Assembly (NCBI GenBank): GCA_045645245.1
Contig: JAZRIK010000063.1
Location: 1-9,454, forward strand
Direction: 5' to 3'
From: Scatosoma sp045645245
GTDB lineage: Bacteria > Bacillota > Clostridia > Christensenellales > Borkfalkiaceae
Length of the DNA: 9,454 nucleotides
Of this stretch, positions 1 through 5,913 are shown one piece after another. The notes beneath the pieces are model-generated. The model did not search any database. It was not told the origin of the DNA and saw only the letters and a program-made list of their open reading frames with translations. The position numbers were made by a program, and so were the translations under genes. Positions within the stretch are counted from its first letter, which is position 1. Every line of letters starts with the position of its first letter.

Positions 1-964
1 CAAAATCCATCGCAAGCGTTTTGTTTTTGGAATAGTTATTCACACCCATCAGTTTATACCCCGCAAACGCAGTAAGCTGTACCTGCTCTTCTTCGCTCGT
101 GCCTTTGCCGTACGTGTAGGTGGGCAGCTTTGCCGCCGCGAAATTTTCGCCTAAATATTCTTGAATTTGCGTCTTGTTCCAAATCCCCGACACCGCGGCA
201 ATAATACTTTTATCGTGGAAGCCCGCGGTAATTTTCGAATCGTCCGCGTCCGCTTTCACGCGCGAGTCTTTGACAAGCTCCCACATCGCTTGCGTCACCT
301 TTTCGCCCGTTGCATTGTCGAAATCGCAAGTAATTTTCGTTTCCGCTTGCGACGCGTCGTACTCTACTTCGTAGCCCAAGTTTTTACCGAAATAAAAGGA
401 CGTAGTGTACCAGCCGTCCTGCATCGGAAAGGCAAATTTTTTACCGTCTGTACACTTGCTTAAAATACCGTCGATAGTTTGCACGTCCGTTTCCGAAAGC
501 ACCGATTTATCGTAATATAAAAAGAAAGTATTGTCGGTATAGGGCATACCATAGACCCCTTCTTTTTCGTTCACGCTCGTTGTGGCGGACGCAATCGAAT
601 CGGCAGAGTTCGCCGCCTTTACCCGTTCCAAGCGTTCGCCTGCAATTTGCGCAAGCGCGTCGCCCGAAATGAGCTTGGAAAGCTGGTCGTTGGAATACGA
701 ATACACGTCCGCGGCGTTCTCCACGTCGTTGAGTACGCGCGTTGCTACGTCGTTTTCCCCTTGAATATCCACTACGATACGATAATTTTTATCGGGATAT
801 TTTTGCTTAAATTCTTCCACGACTTGCGTTGCAAACGCGCGATCGCCTTCGGATACCCAAACGGTAATTTGATTGTCGTTGCCCATATCGCGCATACAGC
901 CCGCCGTCAACGCCGCGCAGGACATCGCCGCTAAAACACACGCCACTTTTTTTGTCTTGTTCAA
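1..964 (-). CDS. ABC transporter solute-binding lipoprotein (sugar-type, 3' end outside the window)
   Basis: This is the first 321 codons of an extracellular solute-binding protein, the ligand-capturing subunit of an ABC importer, anchored to the outer face of the membrane. The frame stays open to the window edge, so the C-terminus is missing. I chose a TTG start at 962-964 because a strong SD (GAGAGGTG, 970-977) sits 5 nt upstream and the protein then begins with MNKTKK, a hydrophobic stretch and the lipobox-like LTAGC, with Cys23 as the lipidation site. After the signal, ITVWVSEGDRAFA followed by VVEEFKQKYPD is the usual opening of family 1 (maltose/multiple sugar) binding proteins. GVYGMPYTDNTFFLYYDKSVL is the typical hinge-region segment, and later AAVSGIWNKTQIQEYLGENF and AKLPTY also fit the family. 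Its position just downstream of malQ suggests malto-oligosaccharides as ligand, but that is inference. No permease genes are visible here. Confidence 0.88.
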   Translation of the reverse strand, partial: MNKTKKVACVLAAMSCAALTAGCMRDMGNDNQITVWVSEGDRAFATQVVEEFKQKYPDKNYRIVVDIQGENDVATRVLNDVENAADVYSYSNDQLSKLISGDALAQIAGERLERVKAANSADSIASATTSVNEKEGVYGMPYTDNTFFLYYDKSVLSETDVQTIDGILSKCTDGKKFAFPMQDGWYTTSFYFGKNLGYEVEYDASQAETKITCDFDNATGEKVTQAMWELVKDSRVKADADDSKITAGFHDKSIIAAVSGIWNKTQIQEYLGENFAAAKLPTYTYGKGTSEEEQVQLTAFAGYKLMGVNNYSKNKTLAMDF

Positions 965-1024
965 TTTTTCACCTCTCTTTTACGCCTTTTCCGCAAGCGC
1001 GGTTAAGCGTCTTTTTCTTTATTG

Positions 1025-1053
1025 TTTCTATTCCGCGTTCTTTTTATTCGCAA
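1025..1053 (-). promoter_or_regulatory. Weak candidate promoter for the solute-binding protein
   Basis: On the minus strand TTGCGA (1048-1053) and TAGAAA (1025-1030) are separated by exactly 17 nt. Each matches 4 of 6 consensus bases. It lies just beyond the malQ terminator, where a promoter for the next gene is expected, and would give a leader of roughly 50 nt containing the SD. I see no convincing catabolite-response or LacI-type operator in the leader. Confidence 0.3.
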
Positions 1054-1055
1054 AT

Positions 1056-1094
1056 AAAAAAATTACCGCTCGGAATTTTTCCAAACGGTAATTT
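1056..1094 (-). terminator. Rho-independent terminator after malQ
   Basis: The 9-bp arms AAATTACCG (1086-1094) and CGGTAATTT (1060-1068) pair on the minus strand. A second short stem, GGAA/TTCC, lies inside the loop. A run of five T follows (1060-1056, partly shared with the stem). It starts 12 nt after the malQ stop codon. Read on the plus strand it is also followed by a T-rich run, but no plus-strand gene needs it. Confidence 0.82.
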
Positions 1095-1106
1095 CTTTTT
1101 CGTTTA

Positions 1107-2636
1107 TTATCGATTATATTCTTTGGTCATACCCAAAAGCCACGCCGCCTTGCGTTTTTTCAAATCGCGCAAGGTAAAACGGAACGTCCAGTTGCTTTGC
1201 GATACAGTCGCAGGCGCGTTTAACCGCGCTTCCCCGCCCATAGCCAGCACGTCTTGCATCGGAATAATCACCGTATCCGCTTTCGACGACATCAATAGAC
1301 GAATAATACTCTCGCATTCGTCTTCCAGCGTTTCTTTAATATACGGCACGTCCGCTTGCAGGCACTCGTTTTCCAAAGCTTTGGTAAACGCGTCACGCTC
1401 TTGCGAAGACATTTGCTCGATAAACGCGCGTAGCGTTTCGTTGTCGTGCGTGCCTGTGTATGCCACGCAATTTTCATTGTATTGCGACGGTAAATACTCG
1501 TTTTCAGGGTCGCCGTTGAAGGCAAATTCGAACACCTTCATACCAGGATAGCCGGTATCCTTTAAGAGTTTTCTTACTCCGTCGTCGATAACGCCCAAGT
1601 CTTCCGCGACGATTTGATAATTTTTCATTCCCTTAAACAGCGCGGCTTTCGGGCCGTCTAACCACTCGCCTTCCTTTGCCGTTTCCGCTGTTTCGGGAAT
1701 AGCGTAATAGCGGTCAAAGCCCCTAAAATGGTCGATACGCACGATGTCAAACAGCGTGAACGCGTATAAAATACGTTCTTTCCACCACGCGTAGTTCGTC
1801 TTTTTGAGTTTTTTCCAGTTATACACGGGATTGCCCCAAAATTGCCCGTCGTCGCAAAATCCGTCGGGCGGTACGCCTGCGCGAAGTCCTACGTTGCCGC
1901 TTGCATTCAAATCGAACAGTTGCTCGCGATATTTCCACGTTTCTACGCTGTCGTACGCGACGTAGATGGGCATATCCCCCATAATTTCTACCCCTTTTTC
2001 TTGGGCGTACGCGCGTAAATTATTCCATTGCTGTAAAAACAAAAATTGCGTAAATTGCCAAAACTCAATTTCTTTTTTGTACGCCTTTTCGTGCTCTTCA
2101 AGCGCGCTCTTCTCCGCATTTTTCAAGGAAGTAGGCCACTCGTCCCAAGCACGGTAATCAAAACGGATTTTCAGCGACATATACAGCGCAAAATCCTTAT
2201 ATTTCCCCTGCGTTAAAAACGCTTGCCAACCTGCGTCCGTCTTATCAAAATTATCAAACGCCTTTCGCAAAATTTTTGCCTTTTCGTTAAACAGCGTAGC
2301 ATAATCCACTCTGCGCTCGTCCTGACACCAAGCAACGCTTTCAAAATCGCTCGCTTGCAATAATCCCTGCTTTTCAAGGAGTGCAAAATCGATAAAATAA
2401 TAATTGAGCGCGTCCGAGCAGCACGATTGATACGGACTGTCGCCGTACCCCGTGGGCAGCAAGGGCAGCACCTGCCAAATTTTCATACCCGCGCTGTGCA
2501 GCCAGTCGATAAACGCGTACGCGCTTTCGCCCAGCGTGCCGATACCGAAAGCGGACGGCAATGAAGAAACGGGCATTAAAATTCCTGCCCGTCTAACGCG
2601 TTTTTTCATAACCTGCTTACTTGCGTTCGTTTGCAT
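1107..2636 (-). CDS. malQ: 4-alpha-glucanotransferase (amylomaltase, disproportionating enzyme)
   Basis: This cytosolic GH77 enzyme transfers alpha-1,4-glucan segments between malto-oligosaccharides and releases glucose. The 509-residue length is normal for the family. The N-terminus shows ILMPVSSLPSAFGIGTLG (19-36) and QVLPLLPTGYGDSPYQ (55-70), both GH77 signatures. GDMPIYVAYDS (220-230) is the conserved strand before the substrate loop. The catalytic set is present: the nucleophile D302 in RIDHFRGF, the acid/base E345 in VAEDLG and the transition-state stabiliser D398 in YTGTHDNE. The C-terminal NAPATVSQSNWTFRF also fits. The ATG at 2634-2636 is chosen over the internal Met10 because AGGAG (2643-2647) stands 6 nt upstream. 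It has its own candidate promoter and terminator, so it is probably monocistronic, although read-through from the upstream operon is possible because no minus-strand terminator separates them. Confidence 0.97.
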   Translation of the reverse strand: MQTNASKQVMKKRVRRAGILMPVSSLPSAFGIGTLGESAYAFIDWLHSAGMKIWQVLPLLPTGYGDSPYQSCCSDALNYYFIDFALLEKQGLLQASDFESVAWCQDERRVDYATLFNEKAKILRKAFDNFDKTDAGWQAFLTQGKYKDFALYMSLKIRFDYRAWDEWPTSLKNAEKSALEEHEKAYKKEIEFWQFTQFLFLQQWNNLRAYAQEKGVEIMGDMPIYVAYDSVETWKYREQLFDLNASGNVGLRAGVPPDGFCDDGQFWGNPVYNWKKLKKTNYAWWKERILYAFTLFDIVRIDHFRGFDRYYAIPETAETAKEGEWLDGPKAALFKGMKNYQIVAEDLGVIDDGVRKLLKDTGYPGMKVFEFAFNGDPENEYLPSQYNENCVAYTGTHDNETLRAFIEQMSSQERDAFTKALENECLQADVPYIKETLEDECESIIRLLMSSKADTVIIPMQDVLAMGGEARLNAPATVSQSNWTFRFTLRDLKKRKAAWLLGMTKEYNR

Positions 2637-2683
2637 AACTTACTCCTGCATTCCGTTTTTTTGTGTATATCCCACTTTTGCAT

Positions 2684-2711
2684 ATTTTATAAGCGATACA
2701 CTCTTTTTCAA
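2684..2711 (-). promoter_or_regulatory. Candidate vegetative promoter for malQ
   Basis: TTGAAA (2706-2711) and TAAAAT (2684-2689) are spaced by 16 nt on the minus strand, matching 4 of 6 and 5 of 6 consensus bases. The -35 box overlaps the stop codon of the upstream membrane-protein gene. The leader would be about 40 nt and carries the malQ SD. Confidence 0.55.
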
Positions 2712-3049
2712 TCGGCTTTATAGCGACGCGCCATATCGATAAAGCAAACGGAAAGTATTGCAATAATCAATACCGCCGTTTCCGTGGCCTTATACACCGC
2801 GATATTGCCCGCATAATACGCGGTAAAATATACGATTGCGCCTACGCCCAAACCAACGAGCGCCAGTAAATGAAACCAAAATAAAATTCCGGGTAAATAG
2901 TTGCGTACCCGCCACAAAACCCATTTTTCAATAGGATTTTTCGTAGAATGCCGTTCCCATACGTTGCTCGCAATTTTTGAGCGTAAAATAAACCGCAAAA
3001 CAACGAGCATAATTAAACTTAAAACGATATAAGCGATAAAATCAGTCAT
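2708..3049 (-). CDS. Small membrane protein of unknown function, three predicted helices
   Basis: I do not recognise a family. The 113 residues contain three hydrophobic segments, at about 4-22, 54-77 and 86-104. The loop between the first two is basic and tryptophan-rich (VWERHSTKNPIEKWVLWRVRN, about 30-50) and probably cytoplasmic. The protein ends in the basic tail MARRYKAD. There is no signal peptide cleavage site, cysteine pair or catalytic motif. The ATG at 3047-3049 follows a GGAGAG site at short spacing. The start overlaps the end of the M50 protease gene by 8 nt, so the two are translationally coupled. This suggests that the protein serves the same complex or process, perhaps as a partner of the protease, but that is only contextual. 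It is the last gene of the divIC-ppx-protease set. Confidence 0.8.
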   Translation of the reverse strand: MTDFIAYIVLSLIMLVVLRFILRSKIASNVWERHSTKNPIEKWVLWRVRNYLPGILFWFHLLALVGLGVGAIVYFTAYYAGNIAVYKATETAVLIIAILSVCFIDMARRYKAD

Positions 3050-4112
3050 TTTCTCTCCATCTTTTAAGCAGCTTTTCTTCTGATTTTTTTAACCCCAAGC
3101 AGGTTTGTTTTTCAAGCAATTCCTGCGCTTGCTGCATAAGCGCGTCCACCTGCTCCGCGCCGCCAAACGCCTTGCAATACGCGATCAGCGCACGCTTGGA
3201 TACAAGCGTTTCTTTTTTTAATAATTCTTCGCAAATTTTACCGCACTCGTCCGCGCGTTCTTTATCGCCGTTCAACGCGTGCATATACACAAGCTCCGCG
3301 GCGTGTTTTTCCACTTCTTCGCCCGTTAAGTACGCTTGCACCGTCGCCAAACGGTTGAGTGTTTTCGCCGCGTTTTGCATATCGCCCTTATCCAAATAAT
3401 AGCGATACCGCAAATCGAGCATTACGGCAAACAGCGGCTCGTCTTCGCACAGCTGCGGCAGGTCAAAATAGTAGTTTTCTTCGATTTCGCCAAATGAATA
3501 TCCTTCGGACAGTTTGCCTTGAATATACATCGCGGCAACCATCGTTTTTTCGGCGGGATAATCCTTTTTTATCCCAAGCGCTATGAGTGCGTCCGTCTTT
3601 CCGTCGGGATATTCAAGCGGAACTGCATTCAAAATAAATAAGTACGCACAGTACGGCAACAATCCCCACAAAGAGAACGTGGCAACGCCAAAGCACGCGA
3701 AAATAATTGCCGTTATTGCGATCAAAAGGCAAAATCCGCCTTCGATAAGCAAGCCGCCGAGCGTATAACGAATCGCGCGTTTTTGCATATTTTCGCTCGT
3801 TTTAGGCAATACCTGCGTTTGGTCGGGCGCAAACGGGGAAACGAGCGTTAAGCTCCATTTTTCGTCCGTTTTTTTATAACAAAAGCAAAAGCATTTGATA
3901 AGTACGCATTCCATTTTATTCGCCTTGGCAACAAAAAAATGCCCAAGCTCGTGTAAAATAGGCGCGACGATAAGCGACGCGCCCATAGACGCAACAGCGG
4001 ATATAAATTCGTCCAAGCCCGCAACCCACGCAAAATAGCCCACGAGCGTCAAGCTCGCCAGCAATACGATTAGTAAGCCGACTGCAAAAATTGTCGTCCA
4101 TCTTCTACTCAT
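3042..4112 (-). CDS. M50-type (site-2 protease family) membrane metalloprotease with helical C-terminal tail
   Basis: This is an integral membrane zinc protease of the M50 type, cleaving substrates within or next to the membrane. The zinc motif HELGH lies at residues 54-58 in a hydrophobic helix, with E55 the expected catalytic base. A second motif, NAVPLEYPDG (162-171), corresponds to the family NxxPxxxxDG box and puts D170 as third zinc ligand. Hydrophobic segments are near 7-29, 36-53, 119-139 and 146-164. Residues from about 190 to 356 are soluble, helical and rich in Ala, Leu and Glu, like a degenerate TPR tail, for example LDKGDMQNAAKTLNRLATV. The start ATG overlaps the ppx stop by 4 nt (ATGA), and a modest AAAGG lies about 9 nt upstream. 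The substrate is unknown. Its length and TPR-like tail do not match a classical SpoIVFB or RseP (no PDZ domain seen). Confidence 0.85.
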   Translation of the reverse strand: MSRRWTTIFAVGLLIVLLASLTLVGYFAWVAGLDEFISAVASMGASLIVAPILHELGHFFVAKANKMECVLIKCFCFCYKKTDEKWSLTLVSPFAPDQTQVLPKTSENMQKRAIRYTLGGLLIEGGFCLLIAITAIIFACFGVATFSLWGLLPYCAYLFILNAVPLEYPDGKTDALIALGIKKDYPAEKTMVAAMYIQGKLSEGYSFGEIEENYYFDLPQLCEDEPLFAVMLDLRYRYYLDKGDMQNAAKTLNRLATVQAYLTGEEVEKHAAELVYMHALNGDKERADECGKICEELLKKETLVSKRALIAYCKAFGGAEQVDALMQQAQELLEKQTCLGLKKSEEKLLKRWREND

Positions 4113-4972
4113 ACTTCAAAACCTTTTCTAATTGCGTACCCTTCTAAATTATCCCGATCGCTGATAATCAGCTCGGGAATATTAAGCTCTTCCATAATTA
4201 CGCTAAAAAGCACCGCGCCGCCTGCGATGACGTCCGCGCGCCCTTTGGGCATACACGACGAAGCTTGAATTTCTTGCGGCGTGAGCGACAACAGCTTATC
4301 CGCAGTAGCTTGCATTTGCGCTTTGGTAATTTTTACGCCCGTCACTTTTTGCGCGTCGTATTCTTTCAAGCCCAAATAATACGCGGCGATTGCCGTTGCG
4401 CTGCCGCCGATGGCGTAAACACTCGATTTCGGCACAAGTCCAAACTGCTTTACCGCTTCCCGCGAAGTTTGCAGCAATTTGTCTTTTTGCAAGCCGCATT
4501 GATCGCGCAAACGCACTACGCCGATATTAATACTCTTTTTATAGGTAAATTTACCCTGCTCTTTTACTACGATTTCCGTGCTTGCGCCGCCGATATCCAC
4601 CACCGCGCCGTCTTGCTTGCCCAACGCGCCTAAAATACCGATTTCTGCTTCGGTTTCTCCCGATACTACTTCCACCTGCAAGCCGCAAAGTTCGTACACG
4701 CGCGAAACGAACGCGCCGCCGTTTTCCGCCGTGCGCACCGCCGCCGTGGCAAACGCCAAAACGCACTGTGCTTGCTCGTCGATGGCTTGTCTATAAAACT
4801 CCGCCACCGCTTGCGCCGAACGCTCGATGGCTTCCATTTTGAGCAGCGTCGATTGCGCCAGCCCTTCGCCCAGCCGCGTGGTATTTATGCGTTTATATAA
4901 AACTTTTCCGTTCGCCACAAGCATTAGGCGAACGGAATTTGAGCCGATATCGATAACGGCGTATTTTTTCAT
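4109..4972 (-). CDS. ppx: Ppx/GppA family phosphatase (short form)
   Basis: Members of this sugar-kinase/Hsp70-fold (ASKHA) family hydrolyse inorganic polyphosphate processively, or convert pppGpp to ppGpp; which one applies here cannot be told from sequence. The phosphate-1 motif AVIDIGSNSVRLML is at residues 5-18. Then come TRLGEGL (32-38) and AFATAAVRTAENG (73-85). The acidic segment VVSGETEAEIGILG (102-115) should hold the catalytic glutamate, and the phosphate-2 motif AVVDIGGASTEI is at 123-134. YAIGGSATAIAAY further on is also typical. At 287 residues it has only the two N-terminal ASKHA lobes and lacks the C-terminal HD-like domain of enterobacterial Ppx. AGGAG lies just upstream of the ATG. 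It follows the divIC-like gene by 9 nt and overlaps the protease gene by 4 nt, so it is co-transcribed with both. Confidence 0.93.
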   Translation of the reverse strand: MKKYAVIDIGSNSVRLMLVANGKVLYKRINTTRLGEGLAQSTLLKMEAIERSAQAVAEFYRQAIDEQAQCVLAFATAAVRTAENGGAFVSRVYELCGLQVEVVSGETEAEIGILGALGKQDGAVVDIGGASTEIVVKEQGKFTYKKSINIGVVRLRDQCGLQKDKLLQTSREAVKQFGLVPKSSVYAIGGSATAIAAYYLGLKEYDAQKVTGVKITKAQMQATADKLLSLTPQEIQASSCMPKGRADVIAGGAVLFSVIMEELNIPELIISDRDNLEGYAIRKGFEV

Positions 4973-4981
4973 AATTTTCTC

Positions 4982-5242
4982 CTACGGGTTGGGATGAATA
5001 AACCCTTGTTCAAATGCAGCCCAGTCTTTATAAATATCCGATTCGTACCAAGCCGCGTCTTCTTCGCCGCGTGCAATTACTTCTTCTAACTTAGTGGTTT
5101 CTTCTTCCAACGAAGAAATGCGGTTATTCAAAACCCCAAGCGTGATCCATTGATACACCAAAACGCCAAGCAAAAAGACGAGCAGCGTAGTTGCGCCTAC
5201 AACGCACGCTGTTATAATTCTCCTTAATTTATCTTGTGTCAT
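4982..5242 (-). CDS. divIC: DivIC/FtsB-like septum formation initiator protein
   Basis: This is a small bitopic division protein of the DivIC/FtsB family, which bridges FtsL and DivIB/FtsQ in the divisome. A short cytoplasmic N-terminus (MTQDKLRR) precedes one transmembrane helix at about 10-32. A coiled-coil stretch follows at about 36-60, with NNRISSLEEETTKLEEVIA carrying leucine and isoleucine at heptad positions. The tail AAFEQGFIHPNP resembles the AREKLGxVKPGE ending of the family. At 86 residues it is shorter than Bacillus DivIC. The identification leans on gene order (yabP-yabQ-divIC) as well as on architecture. The start overlaps the yabQ stop by 4 nt, a good SD (AGGAGAG) is present, and a strong internal promoter lies about 70 nt upstream. 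In Bacillus the next gene is yabR (S1 domain); here it is ppx. Confidence 0.82.
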   Translation of the reverse strand: MTQDKLRRIITACVVGATTLLVFLLGVLVYQWITLGVLNNRISSLEEETTKLEEVIARGEEDAAWYESDIYKDWAAFEQGFIHPNP

Positions 5243-5622
5243 AAACTTCTCTCCTCTTCAAAAAGAGTTTTTTCTCGCTTTTTTGCCTTTTTTATCAATA
5301 AATTTATACTATTATAGCATACTTTTTTGAAAAAGGCAATAATTTTGTGCAAACTTTTCAAATATATTATCCCGCCAACGAGATATCCTATCCACATATA
5401 TACCCGAAAATCGGGAAAATCAAACGCATACGCCCCATAGATACATACCAGCGCAAACGCCATAGAGTAGAGTATATCCACCGCTGCGCCCAACGCTTTG
5501 CGCTTTTTGTCCTTGCCGACGAGTAAAAACCGCACAACGGAAAATAGCTCGTATAATACCCCGCCGATGAGCCCGATCAGTACGCAAAGCAAAAAAATGC
5601 GCCATTGATTTTGCGTATCCAA
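5239..5622 (-). CDS. yabQ: Spore cortex biosynthesis protein YabQ
   Basis: YabQ is a polytopic membrane protein of the forespore outer membrane, needed for cortex peptidoglycan assembly in Bacillus. Hydrophobic segments lie at about 8-34, 46-66 and 72-88. The family core FRVYMWIGYLVGGIIYLKSL (72-91) followed by HKIIAFFKK is the part I recognise. The C-terminal 30 residues are Lys/Glu-rich. The start is TTG at 5620-5622, only 2 nt after the yabP stop and without a clear SD, so translation probably depends on reinitiation from yabP. The 127-residue length is within the range of clostridial YabQ. Its last codons contain a vegetative promoter for divIC, which may constrain the C-terminal sequence (VCYNS codons). 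It overlaps divIC by 4 nt. Confidence 0.88.
   Translation of the reverse strand: MDTQNQWRIFLLCVLIGLIGGVLYELFSVVRFLLVGKDKKRKALGAAVDILYSMAFALVCIYGAYAFDFPDFRVYMWIGYLVGGIIYLKSLHKIIAFFKKVCYNSINLLIKKAKKREKTLFEEERSL
5311..5339 (-). promoter_or_regulatory. Near-consensus extended -10 vegetative promoter inside yabQ, reading into divIC-ppx
   Basis: TTGCCT (5334-5339), a 17-nt spacer, then TATAAT (5311-5316) preceded by TGC give a perfect -10 with an extended -10 element on the minus strand. It is embedded in the yabQ codons for roughly residues 96-104. Transcription would start near 5304, leaving a leader of about 60 nt that ends with the divIC SD. This would uncouple divIC, ppx and the protease genes from sporulation control. 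Confidence 0.75.
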
Positions 5623-5624
5623 CG

Positions 5625-5879
5625 TTATTTGAATAATTTCGCGGCAAAGCTTTTACCGCCGTACGAAATGCCGCTGATCGTGCCCTCTGCGGTAAACGTG
5701 CCGCTGGTTTTGGAAAACCCGACGATTTTTAGTCCCGACCCGATGACGTGCATTTTTTCGCCGCCGCTAATGGTCAATACAATTTTCACTTCGGAAAACG
5801 CCACAACGCTTTCCACGCCTTGCATAGAGATACGCTTTCTTTGTTCGATAGATACTTGATGAGAGATATTTTCTTGCAT
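5625..5879 (-). CDS. yabP: Sporulation protein YabP (spore coat/cortex-associated)
   Basis: YabP is a small mother-cell sporulation protein of the YabP/YqfC family, made under sigma-E in Bacillus. The family pattern is clear: HQVSIEQRKRISMQGVESVV at about 7-26, where the RKRISMQGVESV core is characteristic, then AFSEVKIVLTISGGEKMHVIG (27-47), a hydrophobic beta-rich stretch, and the closing segment TFTAEGTISGISYGGK (61-76). It is 84 residues long, slightly short. The only sensible start is the ATG at 5877-5879; Met19 lies inside the conserved motif. No SD is visible upstream. Instead a sigma-E-like -10 ends 5 nt before the ATG. It precedes yabQ by 2 nt and follows the ttcA-like gene by 33 nt. 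Confidence 0.9.
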   Translation of the reverse strand: MQENISHQVSIEQRKRISMQGVESVVAFSEVKIVLTISGGEKMHVIGSGLKIVGFSKTSGTFTAEGTISGISYGGKSFAAKLFK

Positions 5880-5884
5880 ACTCT

Positions 5885-5913
5885 ATCGTATGCGCGCTTA
5901 TCAAAAACTATGT
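5885..5913 (-). promoter_or_regulatory. Sigma-E-like sporulation promoter for yabP-yabQ
   Basis: On the minus strand ACATAGT (5907-5913, core ATA) and CATACGAT (5885-5892) are spaced by 14 nt. This closely follows the Bacillus sigma-E pattern of a KMATATW-type -35, 14-15 nt, then CATACANT. The -10 with its following base also fits sigma-K (CATAnnnTA), but the -35 spacing suits sigma-E better. The -35 overlaps the ttcA-like stop codon. The predicted transcript start falls at or within 2 nt of the yabP ATG. Confidence 0.6.

Noticed and set aside
980..1020. Possible palindromic operator near CGCTTAACCGCGCTTGCG upstream of the binding-protein gene
   Set aside because: Only the outer three bases on each side are symmetric. 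It does not match LacI/MalR or CcpA operator patterns.
952..1551. Long plus-strand open frame of 199 codons
   Set aside because: It lies mostly antisense to malQ, has low-complexity composition and no SD or family motif. It is a shadow of the real gene.
2662..2708. GTGTAT and ATACAC arms flanking the malQ promoter, followed by T-rich sequence on the plus strand
   Set aside because: The stem is only 6 bp with a loop of about 26 nt. On the coding (minus) strand it is followed by A, not T, so it is not a terminator for the upstream operon, and no plus-strand gene exists.
4265..4842. Several plus-strand and alternate-frame open frames over ppx
   Set aside because: They are Arg/Ala-rich products of the GC-rich third positions of the ppx codons, with no start signals or recognisable domains.
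5880..5912. Sigma-K promoter reading of the yabP upstream element
   Set aside because: CATACGATA does fit the sigma-K -10, but the upstream AC is about 18 nt away from it, a poorer spacing than the 14-nt sigma-E arrangement. It is kept only as an alternative.
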